Assembly (NCBI GenBank): GCA_036873135.1
Contig: JAPTYO010000008.1
Span: 26,017,001 to 26,081,000, forward strand
Source of the DNA: Clarkia xantiana subsp. parviflora
Taxonomy: Eukaryota > Streptophyta > Magnoliopsida > Myrtales > Onagraceae
Direction: 5' to 3'
DNA length: 64,000 bases
The notes under the pieces were generated by a model, which worked only from the letters and a program-made list of their open reading frames with translations, was not told the DNA's origin and made no database searches. Made by a program: the position numbers and the translations under genes. Positions 33,291 through 45,500 of the stretch are shown piece after piece (position 1 is the stretch's first letter; each line of letters starts with the position of its first letter).

Positions 33291-35362
33291 GGCCATTGAT
33301 AGGAGCATTCAATCGATCCCAATACCAAAACGAGTCAGGACAGCTCATCAACTATGACAAATCGAGCATATTTTTCAGTCCAAACATGGGGGAGCAGGCT
33401 AAATCAAGGATTAAAGGATACCTGGGGGTCCGTGAGATGGGAACAGAAGAAAAATATATGGGCCTACCAATTGATTGGACGATTCACAAACGTTCGATTG
33501 GACATAATATTATTCAACGAGTACGGAAGCGGGTTCAAGGATGGATGGAGAGATTACTTTCACCGGCTGGAAAAGATATTCTCATAAAGTCAGTAGCAGT
33601 TTCGATACCCACTTACACGATGACTTGTCTGAAACTGTCCAAGTATACAACTGATGCCATTGATCGCATTCAAAGACAATTTTGGTGGTCCAATAAACCT
33701 GATTCATCGGGAATTTGCTAGATAGCTTGGGACAAAATCACACGCGGGAAACAGGAGGGTGGACTTGGCTTTCGTAAAACTTTATCATTCAATTGGGCGC
33801 TTTTGCTAAAATAGGCGGCGAGGCTTCTCACAGATAATTCATCTATTTGGGTCTCTTGTATGCGTAATAAGTATTTTCGTAGTGGAGACTTCTTTACAGC
33901 TAAAGCAAATTCTTCACATTCTTCTTTCTGGCGGAACCTTGTCACAGTCCGACATTTTCTCGCTGAAGGAGCTCGATGGAGGATTGGCAGCGGAAGAAAA
34001 GTAAATTTCTGAACAGACCCGTGGGTCCCAAATTTTGGGCTTTTAATGGATTGGTTGGGACCACCTCTACTGCAGACTAATATAAAGGTTTCTTCATTCA
34101 TAGTGAATTGGACTTGGGATATTCAGGCAATTCAGCTACTCGTTCCTCAGGTTGTTGTCACGGCAATTTCACAGATTAATCTGCCTTTATTTGATACGAT
34201 TGATATCTTTATGTGGAACCATTCTTCTTCAGGTGTGTACACTGTTAAATTAGGATACCACCTCATTAACAAGCTTCTCAGCGAAGAGAGGCCGGGGTCT
34301 TCTTCGAGTTCTGATTCTACAATTGCTAGTCGGTTTCCATGGAATAAGTTGTGGTCTGCACATCGTCTTCCTAAGATTCGGATGTTCATTTGGAAGGGGT
34401 TATCCGGGGGTTTGCCTTTCAGGGCGAGCCTCAATCGTCGAATTCCATCAGTTGACGTCACTTGCCCTATGTGTTCTTCAGAGATTGAAACGTGGGACCA
34501 CACGATGTGGAATTGTACTTTTGCTCGGCGAGTTTGGTTTGCGTCTAGTTTTGGAGTAGGGTCTAATCTAGGTCATATTCTTACGGTTTTAGATTGGCTA
34601 GGTGTTTGCAATATGAGTATTGAGTTTGATGATTTTGTTTTGAAATGTATTATTTTGTGGGGTACTTGGCTTGAACGGAATAATGTTGTTTTTCGCACCA
34701 AACAACCCAATGTACAGTCTGTAATGTCTTTCATTAATCGTGGTTGTATTGATAACATGGAGGCTTTTTCTGATACTACAGGGCCCGCAAGGCTCATCCG
34801 CGGAATCAGGAATCTAGAACCGGTACCTTTTATGCTCCCTACAGATGTGTGGACGATTTTGGTGGATGGTGCAGTTAGGGAGCGGTCTTCTCGGGTATTT
34901 GGTGCGGCTGTTATTTTGGACCCTGTAAATACTGTGGTGGCTGTCTCGGTTTGTAAATCTTTTGGTGATGAACCCCTGTTCGCGGAAGGAATCGCCTGTC
35001 GAACTGGACTATTGTTAGCTCAATTGTTGAATATCGATGTCCGCCTTTTGCTCTCGGATTCAGCGGTGGTGGTGGAACAATTTCCGTCCGCTTCTCAAGT
35101 TCACTTATCCTCCTTGTTCGGGGTTACATCTGATGTTAGACTGTTGTTATTGTGTTTTCCCTTGTTGCGTTTGCACAAGGTCAGTCGGGATGTTGTTTCT
35201 TTAGCGCACTCAGTAGTTTCGCACTCAGTAGTTTCGTTTGCTGCCAACAATAATGTGACTGGAACCTGGATTTCACCGAGTATCCCTTCTTGGCTATTTA
35301 CCTGTCGTGTTGCTTGTTCTGTTTACTCAGTTTTTATAAAGACAAAACGAACGTTTGATTAA
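33291..35362 (+). pseudogene. LINE ORF2, thumb, zinc-finger and RNase H region
   Basis: The RT thumb (YDKSSIFFSPNM, YMGLPIDWTIHKR, WMERLLSPAGKDILIKSV) is in another frame to 33721. Several stops follow (33719, about 33811, 34010). From 34046 a 438-residue frame carries the zf-RVT zinc finger (CPMCSSEIETWDHTMWNC) and an RNase H-like domain (ILVDGAVRERS, GIACRTGLLLAQ, LLLSDSAVVVEQF). The last frame ends at 35362 just before the poly(A). In intact plant L1 elements the RNase H sits at this same C-terminal position. Confidence 0.9.
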
Positions 35363-35385
35363 AAAAAAAAAAACATCCTCCCACA

Positions 35386-35482
35386 CTACTCATAAAACTG
35401 CTGAGGTTAGAGTTTACAAGAAATAATATACCTCGGCCGTCTGCTCTTTTTCTGTCCTAACGAACGCCACACCACAGAACCA
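35386..35482 (+). promoter_or_regulatory. Residual 5' leader of the asparaginyl-tRNA synthetase gene
   Basis: Only 97 bp of unique sequence separates the LINE target duplication from the start codon. It contains no clear TATA box; it looks like 5' untranslated leader. The former upstream sequence is presumably that left of 13590, now about 22 kb away. Confidence 0.6.
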
Positions 35483-38400
35483 ATGGCAGATAACGCGCCT
35501 CCACTGACGGAGCAGCTCGCTGCTGTCACGATCAGTGAAACCGTGGCCAAGCACGAGTTCTCGGATCGCGTTCCGATCAAATCAATCCTCTCCCGGATCG
35601 ATGGCGGCGCGGGGCTTGCCGGCCAGCGTGTCCGTATAGGGGGGTGGGTGAAGACTGGACGAAAGCAAGGAGGTGGATCGTTTGCGTTCCTAGAAGTGAA
35701 CGATGGCTCTTGTCCTGCGAATCTGCAGGTTATGGTGGATGCCGCCTTGGTGGATCTCGGGCAGATCGTCCAGACCGGCACATGTGTCGCCCTTGAGGGC
35801 GTGTTGAAGGTGCCTCCTGAGGGGACTAAGCAGAAGATTGAGTTGGGAGTGGAGAAGGTGGTCCATGTTGGGCCAGTTGATCCGGCCAAGTATCCGTTGC
35901 CGAAGACCAAGCTCACTCTGAAGTTTCTCAGAGATTTTGTTCATCTCCGTTCTCGAACTAACACGGTATGCATTACTTCAAACTCAATTCCGTCTTTTCG
36001 TTGAAAGTTTTGTGGTGCTATCTGTTGACAAGAAGTTTTTCAAGGTTGATTTCACCTGCTAGGAATTTTTTTTTTTTTTACCCAAAGCTAGAATTGAATT
36101 CCATGTAATCATTTATGTCTATCAATTTTCGGTGTGATCTGTTAATTTCAAACGGAAATTGAGCATCGTGATGCTTAACTTCAGTTCTAATGAGAATCAG
36201 CAAAATGATTTTGTTCTCGCATGGAGGCCTTGTTATTGTCTCTTGTTCTTTGTAACACATCGGCCTGCTTCTTCTATTGTCCATCTTTAAGTTTATGTTT
36301 ATCTTATGTTCTTACATCGTAGTAAAGTAAAGTATGGAAATTTAGTGATTATTGCCCTGGTGAGATGACATTGTCTGAATGCTGTCGTTTTGTTACTACT
36401 GTATAGACCTTAATACTGTATTAACTTATAAGCCGTTTATATCTTGAGCATAAGGATTTGTTTTCAGAAAGTACGAGCTATGCATTACAACCGAATTTGC
36501 TTTGGAATATTAAAATATCAATACTACTCCTAGTGTCAAAGTTATTTGAGCTTCATAACAAAAAGGGCAGTCTTTTTAATAAGTGTTGACTTAAATTAAT
36601 CGTTTTAGATTTCTGCAGTGGCTCGGATACGTAATGCTTTGGCTTATGCGACACACACATTCTTTCAGAATCACGGTTTTCTCTATATTCATACCCCTAT
36701 TATTACTACCAGTGACTGTGAGGGTGCTGGTGAGATGTTTCAAGTGACAACTCTAATTAATGAATCTGAGAGAATTGAGAAGGAGCTCATCACAAATCCT
36801 CCTCCATCTGAAGCTGACATAGAAGCTGCTAAGCTTGTTGCTAATGAGAAAGGGGAGGCAGTTAAACAACTGAAAAAGGCCAAGGCATGTCAACCTGAGA
36901 TTGGTGCTGCGTTGGCTGAGCTGAACAAAGCAAAGGAGAGCCTCTTAAAGCTCGAAGAGAGGGCCAATCTTCAACCTGGTATCCCCAAAAAGGACGGTAA
37001 GATCGATTACTCCCAAGATTTCTTTTCACGTCAAGCCTTTTTGACTGTGTCTGGCCAACTCCAAGTGGAAACTTTTGCATGTGCTGTTAGCAGTGTTTAC
37101 ACATTCGGCCCCACTTTTCGTGCTGAGAACTCTCACACTTCAAGGCATTTGGCAGAATTCTGGATGGTGGAGCCTGAAATTGCATTTGCTGATCTGAAGG
37201 TAAATTTGATTGCAAATCCTCATATCTTTTTGGTTTACCAGTTCGATGTTGGGATTAATCAGATGATTGTGAATCTCATGGGTGCTAATTTTGTGATATA
37301 CTGCTGTTTTTAATGCACGTGTATATATTGCTGCATGCCTATATTCTTATATACGAATCACTGAAGTGAATGGTTGATTGGTCCACAATGATAAGTATAG
37401 GAAAGTCTATTTGCTATTACATTTGGGTAAACATGAGTCTTAAATCTTTATATTACAGTTGTATCACTAGGGAATAGTTTGCTTTGTGATACTCTAGTTA
37501 CGTTTTCCATGTTGATGTGGGTACTATATGTTGGTATCTACTTCTTGTCTGGAGATATTTAATTGTGAACTCTATCACCGTAGGATGACATGAACTGTGC
37601 AGAGGCGTACGTGAAATTCCTATGCAACTGGTTACTTGACAACTGTCTTGATGATATGGAATTCATGGCCAAGAGTTTCGACAAAACTTGCATTGACCGT
37701 CTGAGAATGGTTGGTTCGACCCCATTTGAGCGTGTCTCTTACACAGAGGCAGTGGCAATTCTAGAAGAGGCTGTGAAGGATGGTAAAAAGTTTGAGAATG
37801 AGGTGGAATGGGGTATTGATTTGGCATCAGAACATGAAAGGTATCTACATATCAGAAGTATATATATATATATATAGTAAAAAACAAAAATTCAGTTTGG
37901 TTATAAATGGGGGTGTACTAAAGGATATTCTTGTTTGAACTATACAACAGATACTTGACAGAGGTTAAATTCCAAAAACCCGTAATTGTGTACAATTATC
38001 CAAAAGGAATTAAGGCATTCTATATGAGGCTCAATGATGATGGAAAAACAGTGGCAGCTATGGATGTCCTTGTACCCAAGGTGGGTTTATATATAGTTTT
38101 GCATACTAAATTCAACTTAATGCATTATCGGTAAGCACAACAACTTATGTATTTCCTGGTGGCAATAGGTAGGAGAATTGATTGGTGGAAGCCAAAGGGA
38201 AGAGCGATATGAGAACATAAGGGATAGGTAGTTGCTAAAGATGTTGTATAAATGAGTAATTTTTAGTTGTATTAAAAAACCAACCATTTTTTGTTTAAAT
38301 AAATTGCAGGATATTGGAAATGGGGCTGCCTCTAGAGCCGTACGAGTGGTACGTTGATCTGAGGCGGTTCGGAACTGTGAAGCACAGTGGATTTGGTTTA

Positions 38401-38493
38401 GGGTTTGAGCGTATGATTCTGTTTGCGACCGGTATCGACAACATTAGAGATGTTATTCCGTTCCCGCGCTATCCGGGAAGAGCAGATCTCTGA
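35483..38493 (+). CDS. Asparaginyl-tRNA synthetase, cytosolic (six exons)
   Basis: It ligates asparagine to tRNA-Asn in the cytosol for translation. Exons are 35483-35965, 36609-37199, 37584-37840, 37951-38080, 38169-38227 and 38310-38493. All introns are GT-AG, and the exons sum to 1704 nt, 567 residues, close to plant cytosolic AsnRS. Exon 1 has the OB-fold anticodon-binding domain ([20 protein letters not shown]). Exon 2 starts the class II catalytic core ([23 protein letters not shown]), includes a Glu/Lys-rich insertion, and holds motif 2 ([25 protein letters not shown] core). Exon 6 has motif 3, [15 protein letters not shown], and ends [11 protein letters not shown]. No stop or frameshift is seen, so the gene looks intact. 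Its promoter was displaced by the LINE. Confidence 0.96.
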
Positions 38494-39148
38494 GTTCATT
38501 AAGTTAGTTGATGCCTCTTTTTTTTTAGTTACTGATGATTAATATGTAGGGATTGAGATTGAAAATTAAGTTATTTGGCTCTTCTGTTACTCCAAAAGTA
38601 GTAGATTTACTATAATACCTACTTGTGTTTATTATTAGTTTTTCAGATTTCAGTTAGTTTTCACTTCATGATATATATCAAGAGTTACCAAGCCAAAAAC
38701 TACAATAGAATTGCTAAGACAATTTATGTCCATCCCTTGAGTAAATTGTGCAAATATGAGTCAATCAGTCACTAACGAGCTAAATTTAATTAACTCACAT
38801 GAAAATGGATATTAAAATATTGTTGATTTTCGCTTTTACCAAAGTTTTAGTTAATATATGTAAAAACTATAGATGTAGTTTATAGAGAAGTTTGGAAGCT
38901 AAATTATTAATTACTTTAGCTAGAAAAAGTTGGTTGAAGCAGGTTTGACGTGACAAAGCAATATCTCCTAGTCAGTCAATCTACCCTATGATGTCTCCAG
39001 GATAGGATAGTCTGCCTCGTAGGGTTTATAATATATATATATTATGTACCCTTCTGTTAGTTCAGCTTACAAGTTTTGAACATGAGGCCGGCCGGGTAAC
39101 AATTTTAGGTAAGTAGGAATTGAAAATTAAATAAATTCTTAATCCACA
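38494..39148. other. 3' flank of the synthetase gene
   Basis: It probably holds the 3' untranslated region and polyadenylation site (AT-rich, 38520-38700). Nothing else is recognisable. Confidence 0.5.
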
Positions 39149-39160
39149 TATTTCAAGTTT

Positions 39161-39315
39161 TTTTTTTTTTTTTTATTAAAGGAGTCCCATATATAAACCA
39201 AACAAAGAGTATTACAACCTAAGATAACAACCAAGGCGGAATTTAAGGATAAAACCAAGATCCCACAAAATTCGCATTAGCTGTCTTCGACGCGATATTA
39301 TGCGAAATAGAAACG
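39161..39315 (-). mobile_element. 5'-truncated LINE tail (155 bp)
   Basis: A poly(T) run (39161-39174) followed by TTAAAGGAGTCCCATATATA, read on the minus strand, is an L1-type 3' end with poly(A). A 12-bp duplication TATTTCAAGTTT (39149-39160, 39316-39327) flanks it, so this is a complete but severely 5'-truncated insertion. Confidence 0.85.
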
Positions 39316-39327
39316 TATTTCAAGTTT

Positions 39328-39831
39328 CAACCCTGTTAATTATTAAAATTTTATTTTTGCAAAAAAAAAAAAAATCTTACTTTTGCACTAATTTGTTTAA
39401 TCTCACATATGAGTGGCAATTCGTGTTATTGTGGGTGTCAATAGTCGTATTAAACTTTTTAAACACAAACGGTAAGCTTATTTGTACATTTCTAAATAAA
39501 AATTTTAAGAAAAAATCAAAATAATTAACTTCATATAATAAAAAAAAAAAATATAAGTTAATATGTCAGTGTTCATAAGTTTGTAATATATGATTGACAA
39601 ACTCTAAAAGTTTAACCACATACTAGAGTTTTAAAAGCTATTAAATAAGATTTTTTTTTCAAAAAATTACTCAAGAGTTAGACTTAATAGCACAACTTTA
39701 TCGTGTTATCATGTGTGTCATGTTGTGATACCTAAACGCGAACACGACACATAAATTATATCGTGTTAATCGTGTTCATGCTATCATGTTATCATTCTTT
39801 CACATGCTTGAAAGAACCCGGTTTTTTTTTA
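39328..39831. other. AT-rich spacer with possible old TE fragment
   Basis: A patch at 39690-39790 contains several ATCGTGTT/ACACGA words, a pattern common in degraded plant MITEs. The following hAT MITE splits it. No gene is seen. Confidence 0.3.
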
Positions 39832-39839
39832 CGTGTTCG

Positions 39840-40319
39840 TAGGGTTGTAAACGAGTCGAGTCGAGCCGAGTATCTGACAAGCTCGACTCGACTCAGTTTA
39901 CTCGAGCTCGAGCTCGACCGAACCTTAATTTTTCAGTTCGAGCTTGACTCGATTCAATACTCGTCGAGTTCGAACTCGGCTCGACTCGGATCGATAAGGT
40001 TAAAAAAAAATCAATTAAATTATAAATAGTGCACCTTATCTCGAGCTCAAACTCGACTCGATTAGGACTTTGGCTCGAACTCGACTTGAACTCAATATAT
40101 ACATATATAATATTATTACGTAAAGCTCGAAAAACTCGAACTCGACTCGAATAGGCAAAACAAAAAAGCTCGATTAGGCTCGCGAGCCTACCAGTGAATT
40201 CGAACTCGACTTGGTATCACAAAAAGCTTAACTCGACTCAAAATTTAGCGAGTCGAATTCGAATATCAACCGAGCCGATTTTGAGTAGGTCACGAGTCGC
40301 TTGACTCGTTTACACCCTA
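39840..40319. mobile_element. hAT-type MITE (480 bp)
   Basis: The ends TAGGGTTGTAAACGAG and CTCGTTTACACCCTA are inverted repeats, with a perfect 8-bp duplication CGTGTTCG (39832-39839, 40320-40327). The interior is full of CTCGACTCG words. It belongs to the same family as the nested MITE at 18394-18841. Confidence 0.93.
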
Positions 40320-40327
40320 CGTGTTCG

Positions 40328-40600
40328 TGTAGTGTTAGTAACTTAGTGTGGTATGATGCATATAATATATAAATATAATAAGAAAAAAAAAAGTAAAAAG
40401 GAAGAGAGAGATAAAGAAGGAGATAGAAGTTTAAAAAAGATAAAGAAGGAGATAGGAAATATAAAACTAAATAGAGTTGGTACTATAGGAGAGAGAGGGA
40501 ATTAATAAACTGTCAAGAACTTTTTTTTATTTTTATCCAAAAGCTGTGCAGATCTCATTGTCAATCCAACGGCGGAGAGCTCGACTGCAGTCGAGCTCAT
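40328..40600. other. Purine-rich low-complexity spacer
   Basis: GA-rich and A-rich tracts (40380-40500). No gene is seen. Confidence 0.5.
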
Positions 40601-40642
40601 TTTAGTCGTTCCCTTTCTTAAATAGAAAGCTGAAAATTTAAA

Positions 40643-42974
40643 AATGTCTTCACAATTAATTGTCCTCACAAATTGGCGCGCTTTATTCAACCGAAGCGTC
40701 TTCTTATCTTCTCTCCACGCTTCAGACACGCAATCTTGGTTTTGCTCTCCAACAATCGTAATTTTTTACAGGCTCGCCTCCTCCTTCCCTCCATACACAG
40801 AAGTACTCCATTAATCCATCTCTGTTTCGGTGTTGGTCGTTCCCAATCCTATGTTTTCATCTACCGTTTTCAGGGTACTTCAATTCCGGTCATTCGTTCC
40901 CGTTAATCAAGCACTCCGATAGTCCCCTTGCCGGCCAAATCCCGCCCGGTGACACACCATAGTCTCTCCTCGCATCAAGTACTACTTCTTCTTCTTATTC
41001 TCCAGTTTTTCAGTTTTGTTAGTCAATAATAAGATAGCTATATATGAATATTCTAAATTAACTCAACAACAAGGCTAAAAGACGATGATAATTTTTCTCT
41101 TTTAAAAAAACGTTGAAGATCACAGGTTTCATTATCAGGACAACATCTGACACGCTTCAGAGAATAAGTTTCCATCTGCCACTAAATTTCATGGTCAGCC
41201 TACCATCCTCTCTACTAGATCCATCTCTTGGACGAAATTAAATTCCACAGTCAACATTAATTCCGTCGGTAACTCTTAAGCTATGTCAATTTTTTCAGTA
41301 ATTTTCTTCAATCTAGCTATGGACTTCTGTGATTTGCTAACTTTGGCTTCTCGTAAATCGTAAATGCTAAAAATATCATTGTTTATGCTTAATGTTGATA
41401 GATATCTCAAATATATGTTTTTACATGACATATATGTTGAATATTATTGAAAAACCTGTGTTTGGACTTGGTTCTTACAAAATAATATAACGATGTAACT
41501 AAAATTTTAGTTTCACCCTTTCTTGTCTAATGTAGATTACAAACATAAGCTTGAAATATGTCCAGTTCGATTGATAAAACCCGAAATATGCTCAATCAGT
41601 TTGTCATAACGATGGATGGTTTCCATAATCTAAACGTCAGTTTTTGATTTGATACAGCCAGTGAGTAAATTGCAATAGAATTAATATATCTAAATTGAAA
41701 TGTCAGCTTACTTCTTTTTGAATCCTTTTAGGAAATAAGGTGTGTTGAACTTGTAACTAAATGGCTGATTATATATATCCCTTTTCTGGAAACGATCCTA
41801 AGTTTCTTCTTTTCTCCTTCTTCCATAAGTATGTCATTGTTTTTTCATTTTTTTGTTTCTTCAGTTGAGTAAGAACTGAGAAAAAGAAGTGTTTGTAATA
41901 CTCCCAACATAATTGGTAAAATAATTGTTGAATTCTTATTGCTATATAAATCGTGCTCCTGCTACTAAAATCACCTGCCCTCATTGGTATAATCACTTGT
42001 GTTTTTTTCCCTCATCGGAACAGTTACTCCACTTTTGCATACAAATTTTACTTACTAGATATTCAATAAGTTATTCATATTTCTTTTAGGTTATGTTGGT
42101 TGTGTTGAGTGAGAACTGAGAAATAAGTGTTTGTTCTAATCCGAACTAAAAATGGTAACATAAATGAATCATATACGTTTAATAACGCCTCTGCTATCAA
42201 ATCACCTGCCCTCATTGATATAATCACTTCCATTATTTTCCTTCTAGGAGAAGAGTTGCTCCATTTCCACACACATGTTAGTTAGTAGATTCATTTGGTG
42301 TTGCAGCAGCATATTTTGCTGCCTAATGTCCTCTACAATGAATTTGTGATTATACTGGATTAGATACTTGTCAGTTCATTGATCTCTCGTATTGTTTCAG
42401 TGTTTCTCGGTTGGATCTGCTTACAAGATGTCTTAAGGTACTTGTTTATCACTAACTCACCTTGTTTTACTACTACATCATCATAACTCACCAAAAATCA
42501 AATCATAGGTAAAAATCAGAAATATGTATAGTTCAATTTCTGCTAATTAGGTGCCTAACTAAGGTGAAAGCTAATAACTTTTGTTCGTTTCTACTATTTG
42601 ATAATTACTCATGTTGTTGGTTATGAAGACATACTTTCAATCGATTCTCATATATGCATTCATTTCGATTGAAGCTCCTTATGTTAGAGTTGCTAAAAGG
42701 GTCAATATCTTTTGTATCCGATTTTAGTTTTGGCGAATAAGCAGGTGAGTTCATATTCAACTGCTCTTACATTCAAGTATCACGTGTCATTTGAGGCATA
42801 TGATTGTATACTGTTTCACCTATTATTTGGATCTGCCCGATAATTTAAGAGTGGTCACTTGACTTCAGGACCTGTTTGAAGTTGTATCAAATGAAGAACT
42901 TGCTCCTTATCTAGATCTAAATAAATTGGATGAAAGGGTTTACATGTTTGAAGCGGTTTCAACTTATGAAGGGT
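40643..42974 (+). other. Exon-like segments of an unidentified gene or gene remnant
   Basis: At 40670-40700 an E2F-like TTGGCGCG lies in a C/T-rich leader-like region that runs to about 41000. A short frame from ATG 40643 encodes about 56 residues. At 42870-42974 an AG|GACCTG acceptor and a strong donor GG|GTAAGT bound an open segment containing DLFEVVSNEELAPYLDL and RVYMFEAVSTYEG. Other AG/GT pairs occur near 42430 and 42745. This looks like a spliced plant gene or its remnant, but the peptide matches no family I can name with confidence, and no complete reading frame can be assembled by eye. Confidence 0.35.
41860..42297 (+). repeat. Diverged tandem duplication of ~220 bp
   Basis: 41860-42075 and 42085-42297 share an ordered set of words: GAACTGAGAAA, AGTGTTTGT, ATCACCTGCCCTCATTG, TATAATCACTT, TTTTCC and TTGCTCCA/TTACTCCA. 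Divergence is moderate, with several indels, so the duplication is not recent. Confidence 0.75.
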
Positions 42975-44495
42975 AAGTAAACCAATCTATTATTAGGGAA
43001 TAAAATACATTAGTAGATATATTTTATTATATTTAGATAAATTTTATATTAGAAATATATATATATTCTTAATATACTATCCGATTATGTTTTCATTATT
43101 ATATTGTTATAGATTTAGTATCGTGTCTATATATATAGGTACATGTACTCAAATCTAAATAAGATCAGTATACAATTTTCATTCTTCTATATCTATTGCT
43201 TTCAAATCATTATAATTAATTCACTATGTATCGTAACCTTGTTAGGTGATTAATACAAGCCATAACGATTTGAGTATAATTTCTTCTATATTGGAGTTTT
43301 ATCAAATTTCTTTTATGAACCAACTTAATTCTCTAAAATATAATATATGACCTGCTGATAAATGTTAAATACTTCTATAGTATTTTGAGAATACGATTGA
43401 ATTGATGACCAACTTGCGTGAAGGTTCTGTCCATGTTAATTATTTTGTTTCTCCACGCCCACTTTTATGTTGTTATTATTACATTTTATAAGTGAAGTTG
43501 TGTCTAAGATATATTGGAAGCCATTTAATTATAAGGCAATCTTACATACCTTGCCATGTTGATATTTGGTCTAATTCATTTTTTGGGTAAAAGGGTCTAA
43601 CTCATTTACAGTCTTTCATGGTAAAATCAATTGACAAAAAAAATGACATGACACTCAAAAAATCATCTGGAGTATATTTCGGTGTTGATTAAAGGATGAG
43701 AGAAAAAAGATGAGAAATGGAGCAAGAATGGTGAAGATCGACTATACTTCGACTCTAATTATATGCTAATGAGGTTAATGATGATGGGATTGGGAACAAG
43801 AAAAGAAGTGAATCGTGAAGAAAGAAGACTCAAACACAAAATAAATGATTCAGGTACTGTCAAATAATTATAATTAAGAAGAGAGATAGCTACAGAAGTA
43901 TATGAAACTATTAATTAGTTTACAGTCTCTATTCATCTTTTATTTTTCTATAGCCCTTTAGTAATATATTTTCTATATATATTAACTTTTTTCATTACAA
44001 ATAAAAAAAGCTGGTGATAGTTAAGATTCAATTTAATCAAGTCCATTTTGATATATTTTATCTCAAGTTTCATAATTTAAATAGTATTGAATCTTGATTT
44101 ATTTTCCTAAAATTTTGACAATATTATACTGGCTTGATCAACGCATTCTATGTATATTCTTGCTCTTGCAATACGAATTATCTCACAATTTTTTTTATCG
44201 ACATACAACAAAATTTGAGCATTTTATTAAATAGCCTCTTAAATGTGTTATGCATACTCAATCTATGATTATAAAACTTAAAAGTGTACATTCATTAATT
44301 ACATTTTAAAAGAGACATAATATTTATTTGGGGGGGGGGACGCCCTGATTTAGACCATGAGCCATTAGCCATCATTACCTCGTCTGGTGTAAAGTTGATA
44401 TAATTAGTTGATATGGCAAAAAAAAAAAAAGATTATTTGTGTTTACACTTTAAAATGTTAAAAAAAAAAAAAAACTAAAAATTTCGATAGATATT
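42975..44495. other. AT-rich intergenic or intronic sequence
   Basis: No open frame or element ends are recognisable. A G-run occurs at 44330-44339 and A-runs at 44417-44475. Confidence 0.4.
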
Positions 44496-44500
44496 AAAAA

Positions 44501-45495
44501 TGTTGAATATCCCACTGTGAGTGGTTATACTAGGGATGGGCATTGGACCGGTCCGGCTTGGACCGGATCGACACTGGTTTAAGTAGTCCGGTCCGAACTG
44601 AATTAGATGTTGACCAACAAAATCTGGACCGTTTCCGGACCGGTTCTGGACTGTTTTATAAAAAGCGGACCAGTCCGGTCCAGAATCGGTTCGGAACTGG
44701 TCCGAACCGTTTTTATTTATAGATTTACACTAAAAATTAAAATAAAAAATCAGTCCAAAACCAGTCCGGGTAAAAAAAAAACCGGTCCAAACCAGTCCAG
44801 TCCAGTTTAAAACCGGTTCCATCAGAAGTATACAAACGGTTCTTGGCTCGGTTTCCACTTGCAAAACCTAGTCTGTTTAGAACCGGTCCAGTCTGGACCG
44901 GTTCTAAACGGTCCGGTCCAGTTCCGGGCCGGACCGGTTTTTTTGCCCATCCCTAGGTTATACCATTCCGGTGGTAATTGTAATATTAGAGCACCATATA
45001 AGCAAGTGAGCTACGTCCTCCTATCACCAATTGGTTTTAAGATGGAACCCCGCTTGTGAAAATAGTTGCTCGATGTTGACCAGTTGGGTTAGACTCGGCC
45101 CAATGTGGAATTTAAAGTGGTATCAGAGCCAAAGTCCGGTTCCGATTATTAACGGTGTGTTGGTTTGTCTCCCCTTGTTGGCTCCACGTACCATATTTGG
45201 GTATGGATTAGGGCTGGGCGTGTGAGTGGGGTTTGTTAAAAATTAGTCCCAGCCCGTTCGGATTTGAAAAAAGCCGGTGCCTTAGTTAAAGAGTCCTCAC
45301 AGTGCGGGGGAGTGTTGAATATCCCACTGTGAGTGGTTATACCACACTGGTGGTAATTGTAATATTAGAGAACCATATAAGTAAGTGGGCTACCTCATCC
45401 TATCACCAGTTTGTTTTAGGATGGAACCGCGGTTGTCGAAATGGTTGCTCGATGTTGGTCAGTTGGGTTTGACTCGGCCAAATTTGGAATTTAAG
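44501..45495 (+). mobile_element. TRIM retrotransposon (567 bp without the inserted MITE)
   Basis: The left LTR (44501-45117) equals the right LTR (45313-45495, 183 bp) once the hAT MITE and its duplication (433 bp) are subtracted. LTRs start TGTTGAATATCCCAC. TGGTATCAGAGCC (45118-45130) is the primer-binding site and GTGCGGGGGAG (45302-45312) the polypurine tract. AAAAA flanks both sides (44496-44500, 45496-45500). The ~195-bp interior has no coding frame. TRIMs are moved by proteins of other LTR elements. Confidence 0.88.
44531..44955. mobile_element. hAT-type MITE (425 bp) in the TRIM left LTR
   Basis: The ends TAGGGATGGGCA and TGCCCATCCCTA are perfect inverted repeats. The 8-bp duplication GGTTATAC (44523-44530, 44956-44963) is present once, unfilled, in the right LTR near 45335. 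The interior is rich in CCGGTCCGG/GGACCGGTCC words, and the ends resemble those of the MITE at 18016. Confidence 0.95.
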
Positions 45496-45500
45496 AAAAA

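Larger units (their letters stand above)
13604..35371 (+). mobile_element. L1-type LINE, nearly full length, invaded twice
   Basis: A 14-bp target duplication AACATCCTCCCACA flanks it (13590-13603 and 35372-35385), and it ends in a poly(A) run (35361-35371). Removing the nested elements leaves about 6.7 kb (13604-16153, 29336-30225, 32087-35371), a normal full length for a plant L1. ORF1 lies at 13613-16119. ORF2 (endonuclease, reverse transcriptase, zinc finger, RNase H) spans 29337-35362. Both are broken by frameshifts and stops, so it is dead. It lies just upstream of the asparaginyl-tRNA synthetase gene in the same orientation. Confidence 0.93.
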
